Below, piece after piece: positions 40,010 to 51,200 of a DNA stretch of 64,000 nt. The notes under the pieces were generated by a model. The model was not told where the DNA came from, did no database searches, and saw only the letters and a list, made by a program, of their open reading frames with translations. This DNA comes from Blepharisma stoltei. Taxonomy: Eukaryota; Ciliophora; Heterotrichea; Heterotrichida; Blepharismidae. A program made the position numbers and the translations under genes. Position 1 is the first letter of the stretch. Each line of letters opens with the position of its first letter. The stretch lies in contig CAJZBQ010000043.1 in NCBI GenBank assembly GCA_914767885.1, positions 434,001-498,000 on the forward strand, written 5' to 3'.

Positions 40010-41879
40010 CTATAATCTCGGGACATTTGAAAAATCAGCTAGTTCAAGAGAATTATATCGGTTAAAGATCCCTTCGAAGTTTCTATCACTAATCAAGTCA
40101 TCTTTGGTTCCTATTAAAAATGAGGCAGATAGCAGCCCATTTTTAAGTCAATTTATGATGTATTCTTGTCTCCATAATTCTTCAACTCTGGCTGCATGAA
40201 TATCTGCGATTTTTTGATAATCGCCCAGAATCCCCGGTTCTCTTTTATCCTCAGTTGGAACAAACGACGGAACAAGCCTCTTTAATAGTGATTTCGCTAT
40301 ATTTGGATAGCATATTATTGCAATAATTAAAGCCACACTTGAATTTTCTCCAGTAAGCTCTGATAAATTTCCAATTGCTTTCGCCCTTTCAATATCCTCA
40401 CTAGTTATCTCTAAATACCTATCTCTCAGAGCTTTGCATAGCGCAAAACTATATAAAATATTTGGCATCATCAATAAATTTCCAGTACCATAAAATTCCT
40501 GCATAAAACTATCTGCGAACCTCAAAAAGTAATCAAGTCTCTTGGCTTTTATAGAATAATAATCAATCAAAAGTAAGCATCCTAAAGGGTCATCATGTGG
40601 ATTGAGCGACAAAATAAATTTAACAAATTCTAAAGCAGCCTTAACACATCCTTTTCTCCCTAGACACTCAGCGTACATATATAAACTCTTATAGAAAATT
40701 CTGTTATATGTGTTTGCTGCGATATCAAGTTCTAGACCATTCCCAATCGGTGAAAATTGATGATGAAAACTCAGCTGAAAGCTATATAAAATTCTTTCTA
40801 ATAAATTTTCCAGATCATTATAATTTCCTCTCATTTGTAAAGCGATTGACAACTGGTACAATCCTTCTATATGAAATGGATATGTCTTACTCCCCCCCCC
40901 GTGAGTGAACAAAAACCATTAGAAAAATCGCCATTTTTTGCCCAAAAACCCACCCTCCGTGAGTGAACAAAAATTTTTTTAATAGAAAAATTTTTTATGG
41001 AAAAAAAAATTTGATATATAAATGATAATTAGTATAATGAAATCTAGAGCTAATTCTATTTAAATTTAAACGAATTGCTTTTTAAAACATAAATTTTATA
41101 AATTAAATTAATATTTGCTTTCCAATTTTTGCGAATTAGGATTTTTTTAAATTTTGAAAAAAAATATTTTTTATAAAATTTATATATATAAATTTTTAAA
41201 ACAAAAAATTAACCCCCCTCCGTGAGTGAACAAAATTTTTTTGTTCACTCACGGAGGGGGGGGGGGAGTTAAGAAAATCGTTAACAGCATTCAAATCATT
41301 CCCAATTAAGCTGTCCATATATTGTGAATGAAGCTTCGAATATCCTTTGCTAGGCTTGAAATTAAAAATATGCCTGGAAGAGTCCGGACATCTCTCCATT
41401 TCCAGCAGATAATTAATATTCGTCGGCCAATTTTGCTTATCAGGGGTTAAAATCATCTTCCTCTGCGTCACATGAGAGTCCCTCTGGCCTTTGTTTTCTT
41501 CGGGAAACAACAAAGCGAGTTCTGGCCTTGGATCAAAATGCTTGGCTTGTCTCTTCAGACAAGATACTGTGCTTTGCATATGGAAGGCATCATCAACACT
41601 TTTAATAGTTTTCAGCTCTTCCAGCAGAGAATCAACATCCCCAGTCACAATTTCTTCTTTTTTCCTTGGGGCTGCTATTTTTGTGACTGGCAATTTTTCT
41701 TCTTCATGGTCAATGGACTCAAATTCATTTTCTTCAGACTCGCTTGATGATATGATGACAAAGTCGCTGAATTTATTTGAAGGCTGGGCCATGATTTCTT
41801 CTTCTGAAGAGTTTTCTGAGTCTAAGTTTTCTGTTGATTTTTGGGATTCAAGGATTTTTCTGACTTGTCTTAGGGACAT
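40010..41879 (-). CDS. TCF25: TCF25/Rqc1-like ribosome quality control factor
   Basis: Segments 41272-41879 and 40010-40889 total 1488 nt, 495 aa. The N-terminus is acidic and Ser-rich (SSSESEENEFESIDHEEE). The core matches TCF25: TYPFHIEGLYQLSIALQMRG, LLERILYSFQLSFHHQF, YMYAECLGRKGCVKAALEF and LSLNPHDDPLGCLLLIDYYS. TGA after YIIN is Trp, extending the C-terminus by 46 residues to TAG at 40010. Rqc1/TCF25 belongs to the ribosome-associated quality control complex with listerin. The IES split the start of the helical-repeat core (NDFL-KTYPFHIEGL). Its start codon lies 19 bp past the stop of the p28 gene, in the same direction. Confidence 0.9.
40890..41271. mobile_element. MITE family A IES (382 bp) in the TCF25 gene
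   Basis: TTA at both sides. The double-copy end lies at 40890 and the hairpin end (CCGTGAGTGAACAAAA with its inverse) near 41215-41262, so this copy is inverted relative to the one at 17255. Confidence 0.92.
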
Positions 41880-41897
41880 TTATTAAAGTTAAAATGG

Positions 41898-42623
41898 TTA
41901 CTTACTGTTAGGGGTTGAAAGCAAAGCTTCAAGCTGGTCTTTAAGTCTTTGGTTGGTTTTCTTCCTGAACTCGATTTCTTCCGTGTGGGCTCTTGCTTCG
42001 ATTTCTTCACGCTCTTTTTCTTTTTGCTCGATTTCTTCAATTTCTTGGTCAAGCTCGTCTACCTCCGCTGTCAGATTTTCACATTCTTCTATGAGTTTCT
42101 TTATATCAGCGTCTGTTTCAGCTCTTCATTGTTCAGCTTGCAAGGCTTTTCGCATACCATAAGCAATGCTGCTTTCATAGAGAGTTTGGTAAGACTGAAT
42201 AGTCATTCTCAGCTCGTCTCTGACTCTTAGCAGTAAAAGCCCTCTTTCTGTGCAAATAATTGTTAGCTGCCTTATAAGCTCATCGAAACATTGACTATAG
42301 AGCTCTTCTCGAATAGGACAGATCCCAGTTTCTCTTGCTTGCCGAAGCTCAAGTAAGTTATCAAGCTGCTCTTGGAGTTTTATTACATCTTGGGTGGTTG
42401 CAGGGTTTGAACTAACATATTGGACCCAGAGTTGACCGTCTTCGGTACTTTCTCTAGGGGGGAGCACAGAGTTGAGGACATCTTCAATTTGAGCTTTGTC
42501 GGCAGGGACGTTCGGCCTTCCTGGGATGTTTTTTCCTTTGCCTTTGCCCTTTAAGGAAGTAGAAACTTGGATTTTGGTGTCATATTTAACAAGAGATTGG
42601 GCTTGCGGGAGGTTATTTGCCAT
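41898..42623 (-). CDS. DNALI1: Axonemal inner-arm dynein light chain p28 (DNALI1)
   Basis: 241 aa. Strong family match along its length: LNSVLPPRESTEDGQLWVQY, VIKLQEQLDNLLELRQARET, GICPIREELYSQCFDELIRQ, ICTERGLLLLRVRDELRMTI, QSYQTLYESSIAYGMRKALQ. An in-frame TGA at 42126-42128 is Trp; reading it as stop would remove the C-terminal coiled coil (EIEEIEQKEKEREEIEARAH...TEEIEFRKKTNQRLKDQLE), which is conserved in p28. Start chosen at MANNLPQAQSL (42623). p28 binds the actin-containing inner-arm dyneins of cilia. Confidence 0.95.
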
Positions 42624-42885
42624 TTTATAACTGTACAAGCAAATTGAAAATTTTTTGGAAATGATATTGAATTGATAAAAAATTAATTTATGCAAGGGCT
42701 TCTTTGTATTAAAATACAATTTAAATTCATTAATTGAAATTTCTGATATATGTAAACATTATTCTGAAGTATATTGATTTAGCATTAGAAATTACTGAAA
42801 AACAACAATAATTCCAATAGTGCGATTTTATTAAAAAGCATAAAAATGCAATCAATTAATACTTATTCAAATAAAAGATATAGAT

Positions 42886-43689
42886 ATGGATGATTCTCCA
42901 AGTTCAACCGACTCTGAATATTATCCAAGCTACATATTAAGTAGCAATGGGAATATCGTTCAAAAGTCATCACCTAGTAAAGAAACTCCAAAGCAAGCAT
43001 TTCCTATCCCAGTAGATCGGATTGGGAATTATCTCCGCTCAGGACAAAAAATTCATTTAGTTGGGCCAAGTTTTGGCTGCACTTTTCATACTATCAACGA
43101 AGAAAAAGACGAATCCTCTTCTAACGAAATTAGCCAAATGCCGAAAAAGCATTCAAATTTTCAGCGAAGTCGACAAAGGGTCTCATCATTCCAAAACTAT
43201 GAGAGGAATAGAGAACTATTTATTCATAGAAGGCAGCAGACAATGCTACTCAGCAATACAAAAAAGAGAGAAAATCCAATTTTTGAAGAAAATTTTATTG
43301 GAAAAACACTGTCAATCCCTATACCGAAATTAGGGAAACTCAAAAAAGTATTGGAAGACATTGAAAATAAAGAACCGAAGAAAAGAGGTAGAAATATTTA
43401 TCAAAGCTTTACCCATAGAGAGCATAATAATTATACACAAGATCTGCAGGCAAAACTAGAAAGTATACATAGAAGAAATTCTTCAGAAAATTTAGACAAA
43501 AAAGAAAAAGTAAACATAAGAATGAGCAAAAGCTCACACAGTACAAAAAATATTGCGCCTTTGCCTAAAGAAGTAATAGACCGAATTAAAATGAAAGTTC
43601 AAGGAACAATCGGATATAAAGCAGTCAATATAGAACTGAAAAAATACATTAATTTCAAACTTAAAAACCCAGTAAGTTTATCTGGCTAA
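42886..43689 (+). CDS. Hypothetical protein, 267 aa, basic and largely disordered
   Basis: I do not recognise it. ATG 42886 follows an AT-rich leader. The protein is Ser-rich at the N-terminus (DDSPSSTDSEYYPS), then basic with Arg/Lys/Asn-rich segments (FQRSRQRVSSFQNYERNREL, RRNSSENLDKKEK). One ordered-looking stretch is IGKTLSIPIPKLGKLKKVLED. No IES or intron interrupts it. Such low-complexity basic proteins are common in ciliate cortex and chromatin, so location is not assigned. Confidence 0.6.
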   Translation: MDDSPSSTDSEYYPSYILSSNGNIVQKSSPSKETPKQAFPIPVDRIGNYLRSGQKIHLVGPSFGCTFHTINEEKDESSSNEISQMPKKHSNFQRSRQRVSSFQNYERNRELFIHRRQQTMLLSNTKKRENPIFEENFIGKTLSIPIPKLGKLKKVLEDIENKEPKKRGRNIYQSFTHREHNNYTQDLQAKLESIHRRNSSENLDKKEKVNIRMSKSSHSTKNIAPLPKEVIDRIKMKVQGTIGYKAVNIELKKYINFKLKNPVSLSG

Positions 43690-44048
43690 TTAGATTTTTG
43701 GCAATGCATCAAAGCATTTAGCAGTGAAAAGCATTAAAAATTCAGCTTAATAGTAATTATCAATATTTAAAGATTTTATGCAGGAAAAAATTCTTATATT
43801 CTATATATCAGTGTAAAATTAAATGATCAAAATGTTTATCTTTAATTCATGCACAATTTTATCACTTTAATATAATATCAGATCTTTATTTTTATTTAAT
43901 CTTGAGCAAATTTTATTATATTCTGGTGAATGATGCTAAATATTTATAAAACAAATGCAGGATTTTTAAAAATAAGCAATCCATTATTTTATTTTAATCT
44001 AATATTAGTTCAGCATTTCAGTGAAATTTAAAAAAAGTAGCTGTCTTA
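43690..44048. other. AT-rich intergenic stretch
   Basis: I see no feature before the family B element. Confidence 0.5.
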
Positions 44049-44857
44049 CTCCTCCCCCCCTTTAAATTGGAACTAAAAATTTTGTTCCAATTTAAAGGGG
44101 GGTAAAGAAATTTTTTTTAAAAAAAAACAACATTATAAAAATTTTTTATAAAAAAAATATATATATAAAATTTAAAAAAAAAAAAAATTTCAAAAATTTA
44201 TCGAATTAGATTAATAAATTTGTTTAATAAAATGCTATTTACTCTTTATCCTTTAAAACAAAGCAAGATATAACTAAAATTTTAATATTAATTAATACGC
44301 CACTATTTAATTGGCATCAAAAGTATTTACACAAAAATTATTATTTTTATTGATAAAAAAAAATTAAAAAAAAAATTTTAGAAAATTTATCGATCAAAGT
44401 GCTAATTTTGTTTAAATAAGATGTTATTTATACTCTATTCTTTAAAATACAGCAAGAGATAAGTAAATTTTGAATTTTTGTAAAGAATTCGTATTGAATT
44501 TATATCAAAGCTATTTTAATAAAAAATATCATTTTTATCAAAAACAATAAAATTTTTTTTTTAAATTTTTTTAAAAAACAAAAAAATTTACAATTAAGGA
44601 TAATAAATTTATTTAAATAAGATGTTCTTTATACTCTATTCTTTAAACAAGAGCAGGATATAACTAAATTTTTAATTTTAGTTAAGAAGAAACATTTAAA
44701 TTATATCAAAACTTTTACATAAAAAATTATGATTTATATATATAAAAATTTTTATTATAAAATTAAATTTTGTTCCAATTTAAAGGGGGGTTAATTTACC
44801 AAAAAAGTGGAAATTTTACCTATATTTTGTTCCAATTTAAAGGGGGGGGGGAATTTA
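44049..44857 (+). mobile_element. MITE family B element (809 bp), intergenic
   Basis: TTA at both sides. Left end is a hairpin of CCTTTAAATTGGAAC and its inverse; right end has two direct copies of GTTCCAATTTAAAGGGG separated by a segment with GTGGAAATTTTACCTATA. The interior holds three AT-rich repeats of roughly 195 bp beginning near 44217, 44410 and 44608, each with ATTTA-TACTCTATTCTTTAAA-like and ATATCAAA cores. It is an inverted partner of 46679-47481. Confidence 0.88.
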
Positions 44858-45051
44858 GAGCCTTTAAAAAATGCAAAGCTGACTTCCCTTAATATTCTAT
44901 ATTTACAAACAGTTGTAAACTTCATAAATGGATCTTCATTTCAAATGTTTTCATCTCAAAACCATTTACAGAATTCCCATTCCACTTTCTATATTCCTTC
45001 TATTTAATATAAATTCAGCAGTTACCTACAATAAGATGCAATTATAAAATA
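44858..45051. other. Leader region of the coiled-coil gene
   Basis: Short AT-rich stretch between the family B element and the start codon. I see no other feature. Confidence 0.4.
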
Positions 45052-46638
45052 ATGTCATCAAGAATCTCTAACAAGGACGAAAAAAGTATTTTTGCAAGAA
45101 CTGAAGTCAGGCTTGAAGAAGCTGACAAATTACCAATGGTTTCTCGAACTCCTAAAACGGCCTCCAGCTCAAGAAAGCTCTTAACAACCCAATCATTCAG
45201 AACATTCAGCGGGCCAAGGAAACCAGGCACATCATGGGCTGATTTTTTTGAAAGTAAGACTTAGCTAGGAAATATAAATTCCCCAAAACATATGCAATCT
45301 ACTGAAATCCAAGCTTCTTTGAATCAAATCTCTCAAGAGATCGCCGAAATGTATTCTTCAGGCCCTTCCACACAGCGAAGCACGACTGCTATGACTTGGC
45401 AATTCACAAGAAATATTAGCAAGGAGCTTGAGAATCTGGAGTTTGTTGTTCTGACTAAGAAGAAAGAGTACAATATTATTCACAATGACGTGATCAAAAA
45501 AGAAAAAGGCCTAAAAGAGTTGGAAAATGAATTAGAAATGCTAGAAAAAAAGGTAGAGCAGCAAGACGAGCTAAATGAAATCTTGGAATGCAGAAAAGCT
45601 GAACATAACGAGGTAATCAACGGGCTTTTCAATGAGTACTATTACTTTGAAACACTCAATTTAATGCTTGAATCACGCAAAGAAGCGCTAGGATTCACTG
45701 TAAAACCAGTCATTGATATGAGAGATGACTTGTCAAAACTAGAGAAAAAAATATCAGACACTTCAAAGGAATTCGCTAAGCTGAAAGAGGACGCAGAAAT
45801 AGTGAGCTCTCAAGCAGAAGACATAAAGAATGGAATTGAAGAAGCTAAAATGTTCCATGAAAATGATAAAAACGAGCAGTTTAATATTTTTCGGCACAAA
45901 GAAGTCATGTTTAATATCCTCCAGCAGGAGCATAAGCATAATCAGCTAAAACAAAAATACTTAAACTATCAAAAGAAGTTACAAATGCTGATCCCAATTC
46001 GTGACAAAATTGAGCATGACGAGCGGCTAAAAGAAAAACGAATGGAAGTAAAAAAGCAAAACGAGCGAGAAGAAGAGAAATTCAGAGAAATTCAACAAGC
46101 CACCAGCATTTCTTCAGTCAATGATTTGTATGCTTATTACCAATATTTACAAAAAAATGAAACACAGCTGAATGCGACGCTAAAAGAATCACTAGCTAAA
46201 ATGGAGCTATTGAATCACGAAAGAAATCAATTAAACCACGAATTAAACGAAATTATTTTGCAGAGAGAAGAAGACAGACATATAAATTTAAGGGAAATCG
46301 AAAAAATAGAAGAAAGTTTAAAACAGAGAAATAAGCAAATGGATGACAACGAAAGAGTTCTTGATAAACTCATTGGACTTGTTTCAGCTGCATGTGGAGC
46401 TGTAACGAGGCTAGCAAGCCAAGTTTTAGAGAACTCTGAAAGCATTGATGTAAAGCCGAGAAATGTAGTAAAATATCTAAATAATTGCGCTGCAAAGCTT
46501 GAAGAGAAGTTGCAGGTAGTGTTTAGCTCGAGAGTCCAGTGGCAGGAAGAAAGTATAAATACAACGTATAAATACAAAAGTCCTCCAGTCTGGCTGAAGC
46601 TGTCAACCTTACAGACGTCGCCTAGGGAACAAATATAA
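45052..46638 (+). CDS. Coiled-coil protein, 523 aa
   Basis: Exons 45052-45253 and 45269-46638 (1572 nt). The first 100 residues are basic and Ser/Thr-rich (SRTPKTASSSRKLLTTQSFR, SWADFFERNINSPKH). The remaining part is nearly continuous coiled coil from about ELENLEFVVLTKKKEYNIIH to ESLKQRNKQMDDNERVLDKL, with a short terminal globular-like end (VSAACGAVTRLASQVLEN). The architecture resembles axonemal docking or ruler coiled-coil proteins, but I could not match a named family. It is flanked on both sides by inverted family B elements. Confidence 0.7.
45254..45268 (+). other. 15-nt intron
   Basis: GTAAGACTTAGCTAG. Splicing gives WADFFERNINSPKHMQ and joins two frames that would otherwise be separate. 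Confidence 0.85.
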
Positions 46639-46678
46639 GGATAAGTAGTTTTGATAAAATTGTAAAATTTGACTCTCA

Positions 46679-47481
46679 CTCCCCCCCCCCTTTAAATTGG
46701 AACAAAATATAGGTAAAATTTCCACTTTTTTGGTAAATTAACCCCCCTTTAAATTGGAACAAAATTTAATTTTATAATAAAAAATTATATATAATTTTTA
46801 TTTAAAAAGTTTTGATATAAGTTAAATGCTTCTTCTTAACTAAAATTAAAAATTTATTTATATCTTGCTCTTTTTTAAAGAAAAAAGTATAAAAAAGCAT
46901 CTTATTTAAATAAATTTATTATCCTTAATTGCTAAATTTTAAAAAAAAAAATTAATTTTTTTTTTTTAAAAATTTTCAAAAAATTTTTGCTTTTTTGATA
47001 AAAATGATATTTTTTTTATTTGGATAGCTTTGATATAAATTCAATAGGAATTCTTTATAAAATTTCAAAATTTACTTATTTCTTGCTTTATTTTAAAGAA
47101 TAGAGTATAAATAACATCTTATTTAAACAAAATTAGCACTTGATCGATAAATTTTCTAAAATTTTTTTTTTTTTTAATTTTTTTTTATCAATAAAAATAA
47201 AAATTTTTGTGTAAATAATTTTGATACCAATTAATAGTGGCGTATTAACTAATAATTAAAATTTAGTTATATCTTGCTTTGTTTTAAAGGATAAAGAGTA
47301 AATAGCGTTTTATTAAACAAATTTATTAATCTAATTCGATAAATTTTTGAATTTTTTTTTTTTTAAATTTTATATTTTTTATAAAAAATTTTATATTCAT
47401 ATTTTTTTTAAAACATTTTCTTAACCCCCCTTTAAATTGGAACAAAATTTTTAGTTTCCAATTTAAAGGAAGGGGGAGTCA
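46679..47481 (-). mobile_element. MITE family B element (803 bp), intergenic, flanked by TCA
   Basis: Same structure as 44049-44857 in inverse orientation: double-copy end at 46679, hairpin end near 47430-47475. The flanking triplet is TCA on both sides (46676-46678 and 47479-47481), so there is no TA boundary. Arms of about 800 bp in inverse orientation enclose the gene at 45052-46638. Confidence 0.85.
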
Positions 47482-47504
47482 GCTGAAATAATAGTAGATC
47501 TATT

Positions 47505-48251
47505 ATGCATTGTAATAATCTAAAAAATTTATTGATCTTTGTGAGTTTATTCTTATTTTTAACCTTAGGTCATATTCCATGATTTTTACGATTTAACGTG
47601 GCAAAATATAATAAAATGAACTCTGACCTCTTTCAGTGGTTTTGGGTCCATAACTCTTCTGAGCCTGATTATGTTTCTACATCTTTAATCCAAAGTTATT
47701 GAAGCTACCAATCTGCAGCTCTAATTATATACCTGATGCTAATCAAAAATTTTGTATTTGGAAAAAGAAATGATTTCAAGGCGCTTATTCTTTCACTAAT
47801 AGTTATGGGTCTCACTAGCGCTCTTTTCCAAGTTTATGGGAACTTCTTGACTCAATTTATAATGCTTTCTGCAATCCTCATAACTCAACTTAATTTTGCT
47901 AGAAAAGCAAATATAGAGATTTCGCACGGATTGGAATGCTTTATTGCTGTCAACTTTTTAGCGAGCTTTTTCCATCCAATATTTATGTGGATTAATATTT
48001 TAACGCTTTTCATTGTTCTTGATAAGTTTATTTTAGGATTTTCTTTGAAGCTCTCAAGTAAAGGTGTTTTGTGTGGACTTTTCTTGATCACTCTTAATAT
48101 TTTATATTTTGTTTGCTTGATACTTGACCTGTTTGACACAAAATTCCAATATTTTATTGCAGTTTCTTATGCTTTAATCTACACTTATCTTTTCATAAGC
48201 TTTTTAGCTCTAGAATATTTTATTTCTAAAGGACATATCAAAGAAGATTAA
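47505..48251 (+). CDS. Multi-pass membrane protein, unknown
   Basis: 248 aa from ATG 47505, with two TGA (Trp) codons in the first third (HIPWFLRF and QSYWSYQS). About six hydrophobic helices: LLIFVSLFLFLTLGHIPW, SAALIIYLMLI, ALILSLIVMGLTSALFQVYG, CFIAVNFLASFFHPIFMWIN, GVLCGLFLITLNILYFVCLI and YALIYTYLFISFLALEYF. I do not recognise the family; there is no catalytic motif. It starts 24 bp after the family B element and ends 26 bp before the convergent SMC4 stop. Confidence 0.65.
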
Positions 48252-48277
48252 TAAATAACAATTTCTTATATAATTAA

Positions 48278-51200
48278 TTACAACGTTATATTATTGACTG
48301 TTTGCCTTATAATAGGGTTCTCACTGTCCATTGTAACGAGAGCGCAGGGACTAATTGCAATTGTATGCGAAACATCATTAGTTTTATAGACTCCCACAAG
48401 TCTGTCTGCTAGCTCAAACATTTGATATCTCAGCGAGACGATAATAAATTGCGCATTCTTTGTCCTCCCTTTAATATAATTCGCTATCACGCTTACGTTT
48501 TGAAAATCTAGTGCTGCATCGACCTCATCCATCACATACAAAGCATTTGGCTTATAATGATGCAATGCAAACACAAGTGATAAGGATGATAACGTTTTCT
48601 CACCCCCGCTCAAATTGGCCATTTTTTTCCAAGATTTATTGGGAGGCCTTACGGTAAATACAATCCCTTCAGCAAAAGGATCAGTTGAGTCAGCAAATTC
48701 AAGTTCAGCGTCGCCACCTCGGGTAATCATTCGATACATATCTCTCAGTTTTTGGGAAATTATGGTAAATCCTGTATTGAATTCGTTATATCTCTTGCTT
48801 TTAAGCTCGTTGTATTTCTTTTTCAGCATATCTTCTCTGTCACGAATTGCGTTTAGATCGTTTTCCTTTGCTCGCTTATCATGAAGTCTGGCTCGGTACT
48901 CTTGGATAACTGTGATATTTGGCTTTGCAGCTCGGAGCTCTTCTTGGATGGCGGCCTCAAGGTCTTTGACCTTCTCGAATTTTGGGAGAAGGCTTTCAAG
49001 CTCTTCTGGGAGAAAATTTTTATTTACGTGAAATCTCAATGTTTTTCTCTCGTCATCAATTTTCATTCTTTTTCTTGGATTTTCAAGTTTTTCTTCATTC
49101 TCTTCAGATTTTTCAACGCTTTCTATTATCATGTCATCTCCCATGATGTCTTGGTACTCTTTTATTAATCCTTCATAGTCTTCTCTGTTTTTATTAATTC
49201 TTTGGTCTCATTTGTCAATTTCGGCCTCAATTCTTTTGATTGTAGAGGAAATTTCTTTTCTTTTAGCTTTGATTTCGTCACGAACTTTTACTCCTCCAGT
49301 GAGTGAACAAAATTTTGTCATTAATTATTTTTTAAATAAATTTTTAGTAAATTTACTCCAAAATTTAAAAAATCGAATTTGAAATAAATTTTAAAGCAAG
49401 TATTTATTTAATTTGTTAAATTTATGTTTAAATGCAATTTGTTTAAAATTAAAAATAATTAGCTAGATATTTCATTACAATAACTATAACTATATATCGA
49501 ATATGTTTTTATAAAAAAATTTTCTATTAATAATATTGTTTGAGCTTTTACCCAAAAAATAGGATTCCTCCAATGGTTTTGTCGCTCACTGAGGGGAATT
49601 AGAATTTCTTCGAACTCTTTTTTTAAAGCTTCCTGAGCTTTTTCCAGCTCTTTAAGCTGGGCTTCGTTTTCTCTTCTAATAGCAAGCGCATGCTCATGCT
49701 TTTGGATTAAACTTTCTGCCAAAGGCCTCAATTCTTCTCTTTCAGATTCTATGTCGCGCAAATTTTGATCGATTTTTTCTAAACCCCTTAGTTTGCAAGC
49801 AAAATTTTTCTGCTCACTTACAAAATGGCTAATTTTTTTAAATTTTATATAAAGATTAAGCTAAGATGAATCTTTATAGTCCCAACTTCCTGAACGCCAT
49901 GCGTTCCACTTCGTGACCCTGATTTCTTGGCGTAGACACTTTCCTTCATGTTCCAAACCATACGGACTTTGTCGGAACCTCCATTTCCAACCTAAGCAGC
50001 CAGCTTACCCAACTCAATTTAGCTTCGATCCTTTTACGAACCTTTTAAATTGAGAGACTGTAGCCCTTATGAGTCTTGTCGAGCCTGTCTTCCCTTTTTT
50101 TCCTAGTTCATCACCAAAGAAAAAGCTTAACCGCTTACGAGATTCTGTACAGGCCACAAAGCATTCTCGACAGATAAGTCGTCTTGCCTCTATTAGATAC
50201 CCAACGTGGGCTTGGGTGCTGCAGGCAAATAAGATGCAAAAACTGCTGCTGCTCGAGCCAGGCCACTAATCATTGGAACTAGCCACTTCGAAGCTAGCCC
50301 AACCTTTGAAAAGCTCTTAATTCCAAACACCTGTCAAGATATACATGATAATACCTGCATCTGGGTGGATGGTCACTCGCCACCGCCATTTTATGCATAT
50401 AAAATTTTATATTAAATATAAAAAAACATTGAAATGAAAAATCAGTCTAGCTATAAAAATGTTTTAAAAGATGCAAGCAGTTTTAATTTAATATAGTTAA
50501 CTGGAAATCTCATTATTACAATTATTAATTATACATCGGAGTAATTATTATAGGTATTTTTATAATGTTTTGATCGCTAGAAGGGGGAAGTAAGCTTTCT
50601 ATGAGCTCTTGAAGTTTTTTTGCAATTTTGTCGTGATCTTTTTTGCATTGTCCAAGCTTTTTTGTATATTTATTTACTTCGACTTCCAGATGATCTTCAG
50701 CTTCAGCTAAATGTTGTCTTTTAATTTTTATTGCTTTGAATTCATCTCCCCCAATATCATCAATTTGCTTTTCAATTTGTTCAACCTCTTTTTTCTTAGT
50801 TTCTATAAGAATTTCTATTTTCTTCATAGCTTTTTCGTTAGCTTCTTCTAACTTTTTAAGATCCTCTAGCTCTTCTTCTTGCCCTTCATGGTCTATTTCT
50901 TGCAATTCTTTTTGCCTTGCTATAAGCTGAGTCAGCCTTTGAGTCATGCCTTGTAAATCGCTTTGAATAATTTTTAACTGATGAAAAGCTTGGTCTTTTT
51001 GCTTCTGCTCAGCTGCAATTTCTCCTTGAACGTTCTTCATAAAGGTATGTGTGGAATTCAGCCTATCATTCGCCTCTTTAATTTTTTGATGCAATAAATC
51101 CATATCTTCTGGAGAAAAACTTGTCTTTTTCTCCCCAACAAGGCTCATAATCCCTCTCCTTGGCTTTGCAAACCCTTGCATTTCTCCTGAAGGGTTAATT

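Noticed and set aside
41472-42230. Plus-strand frames opposite TCF25 and the p28 light chain
   Set aside because: They are shadows of well-supported genes on the other strand with no family resemblance.
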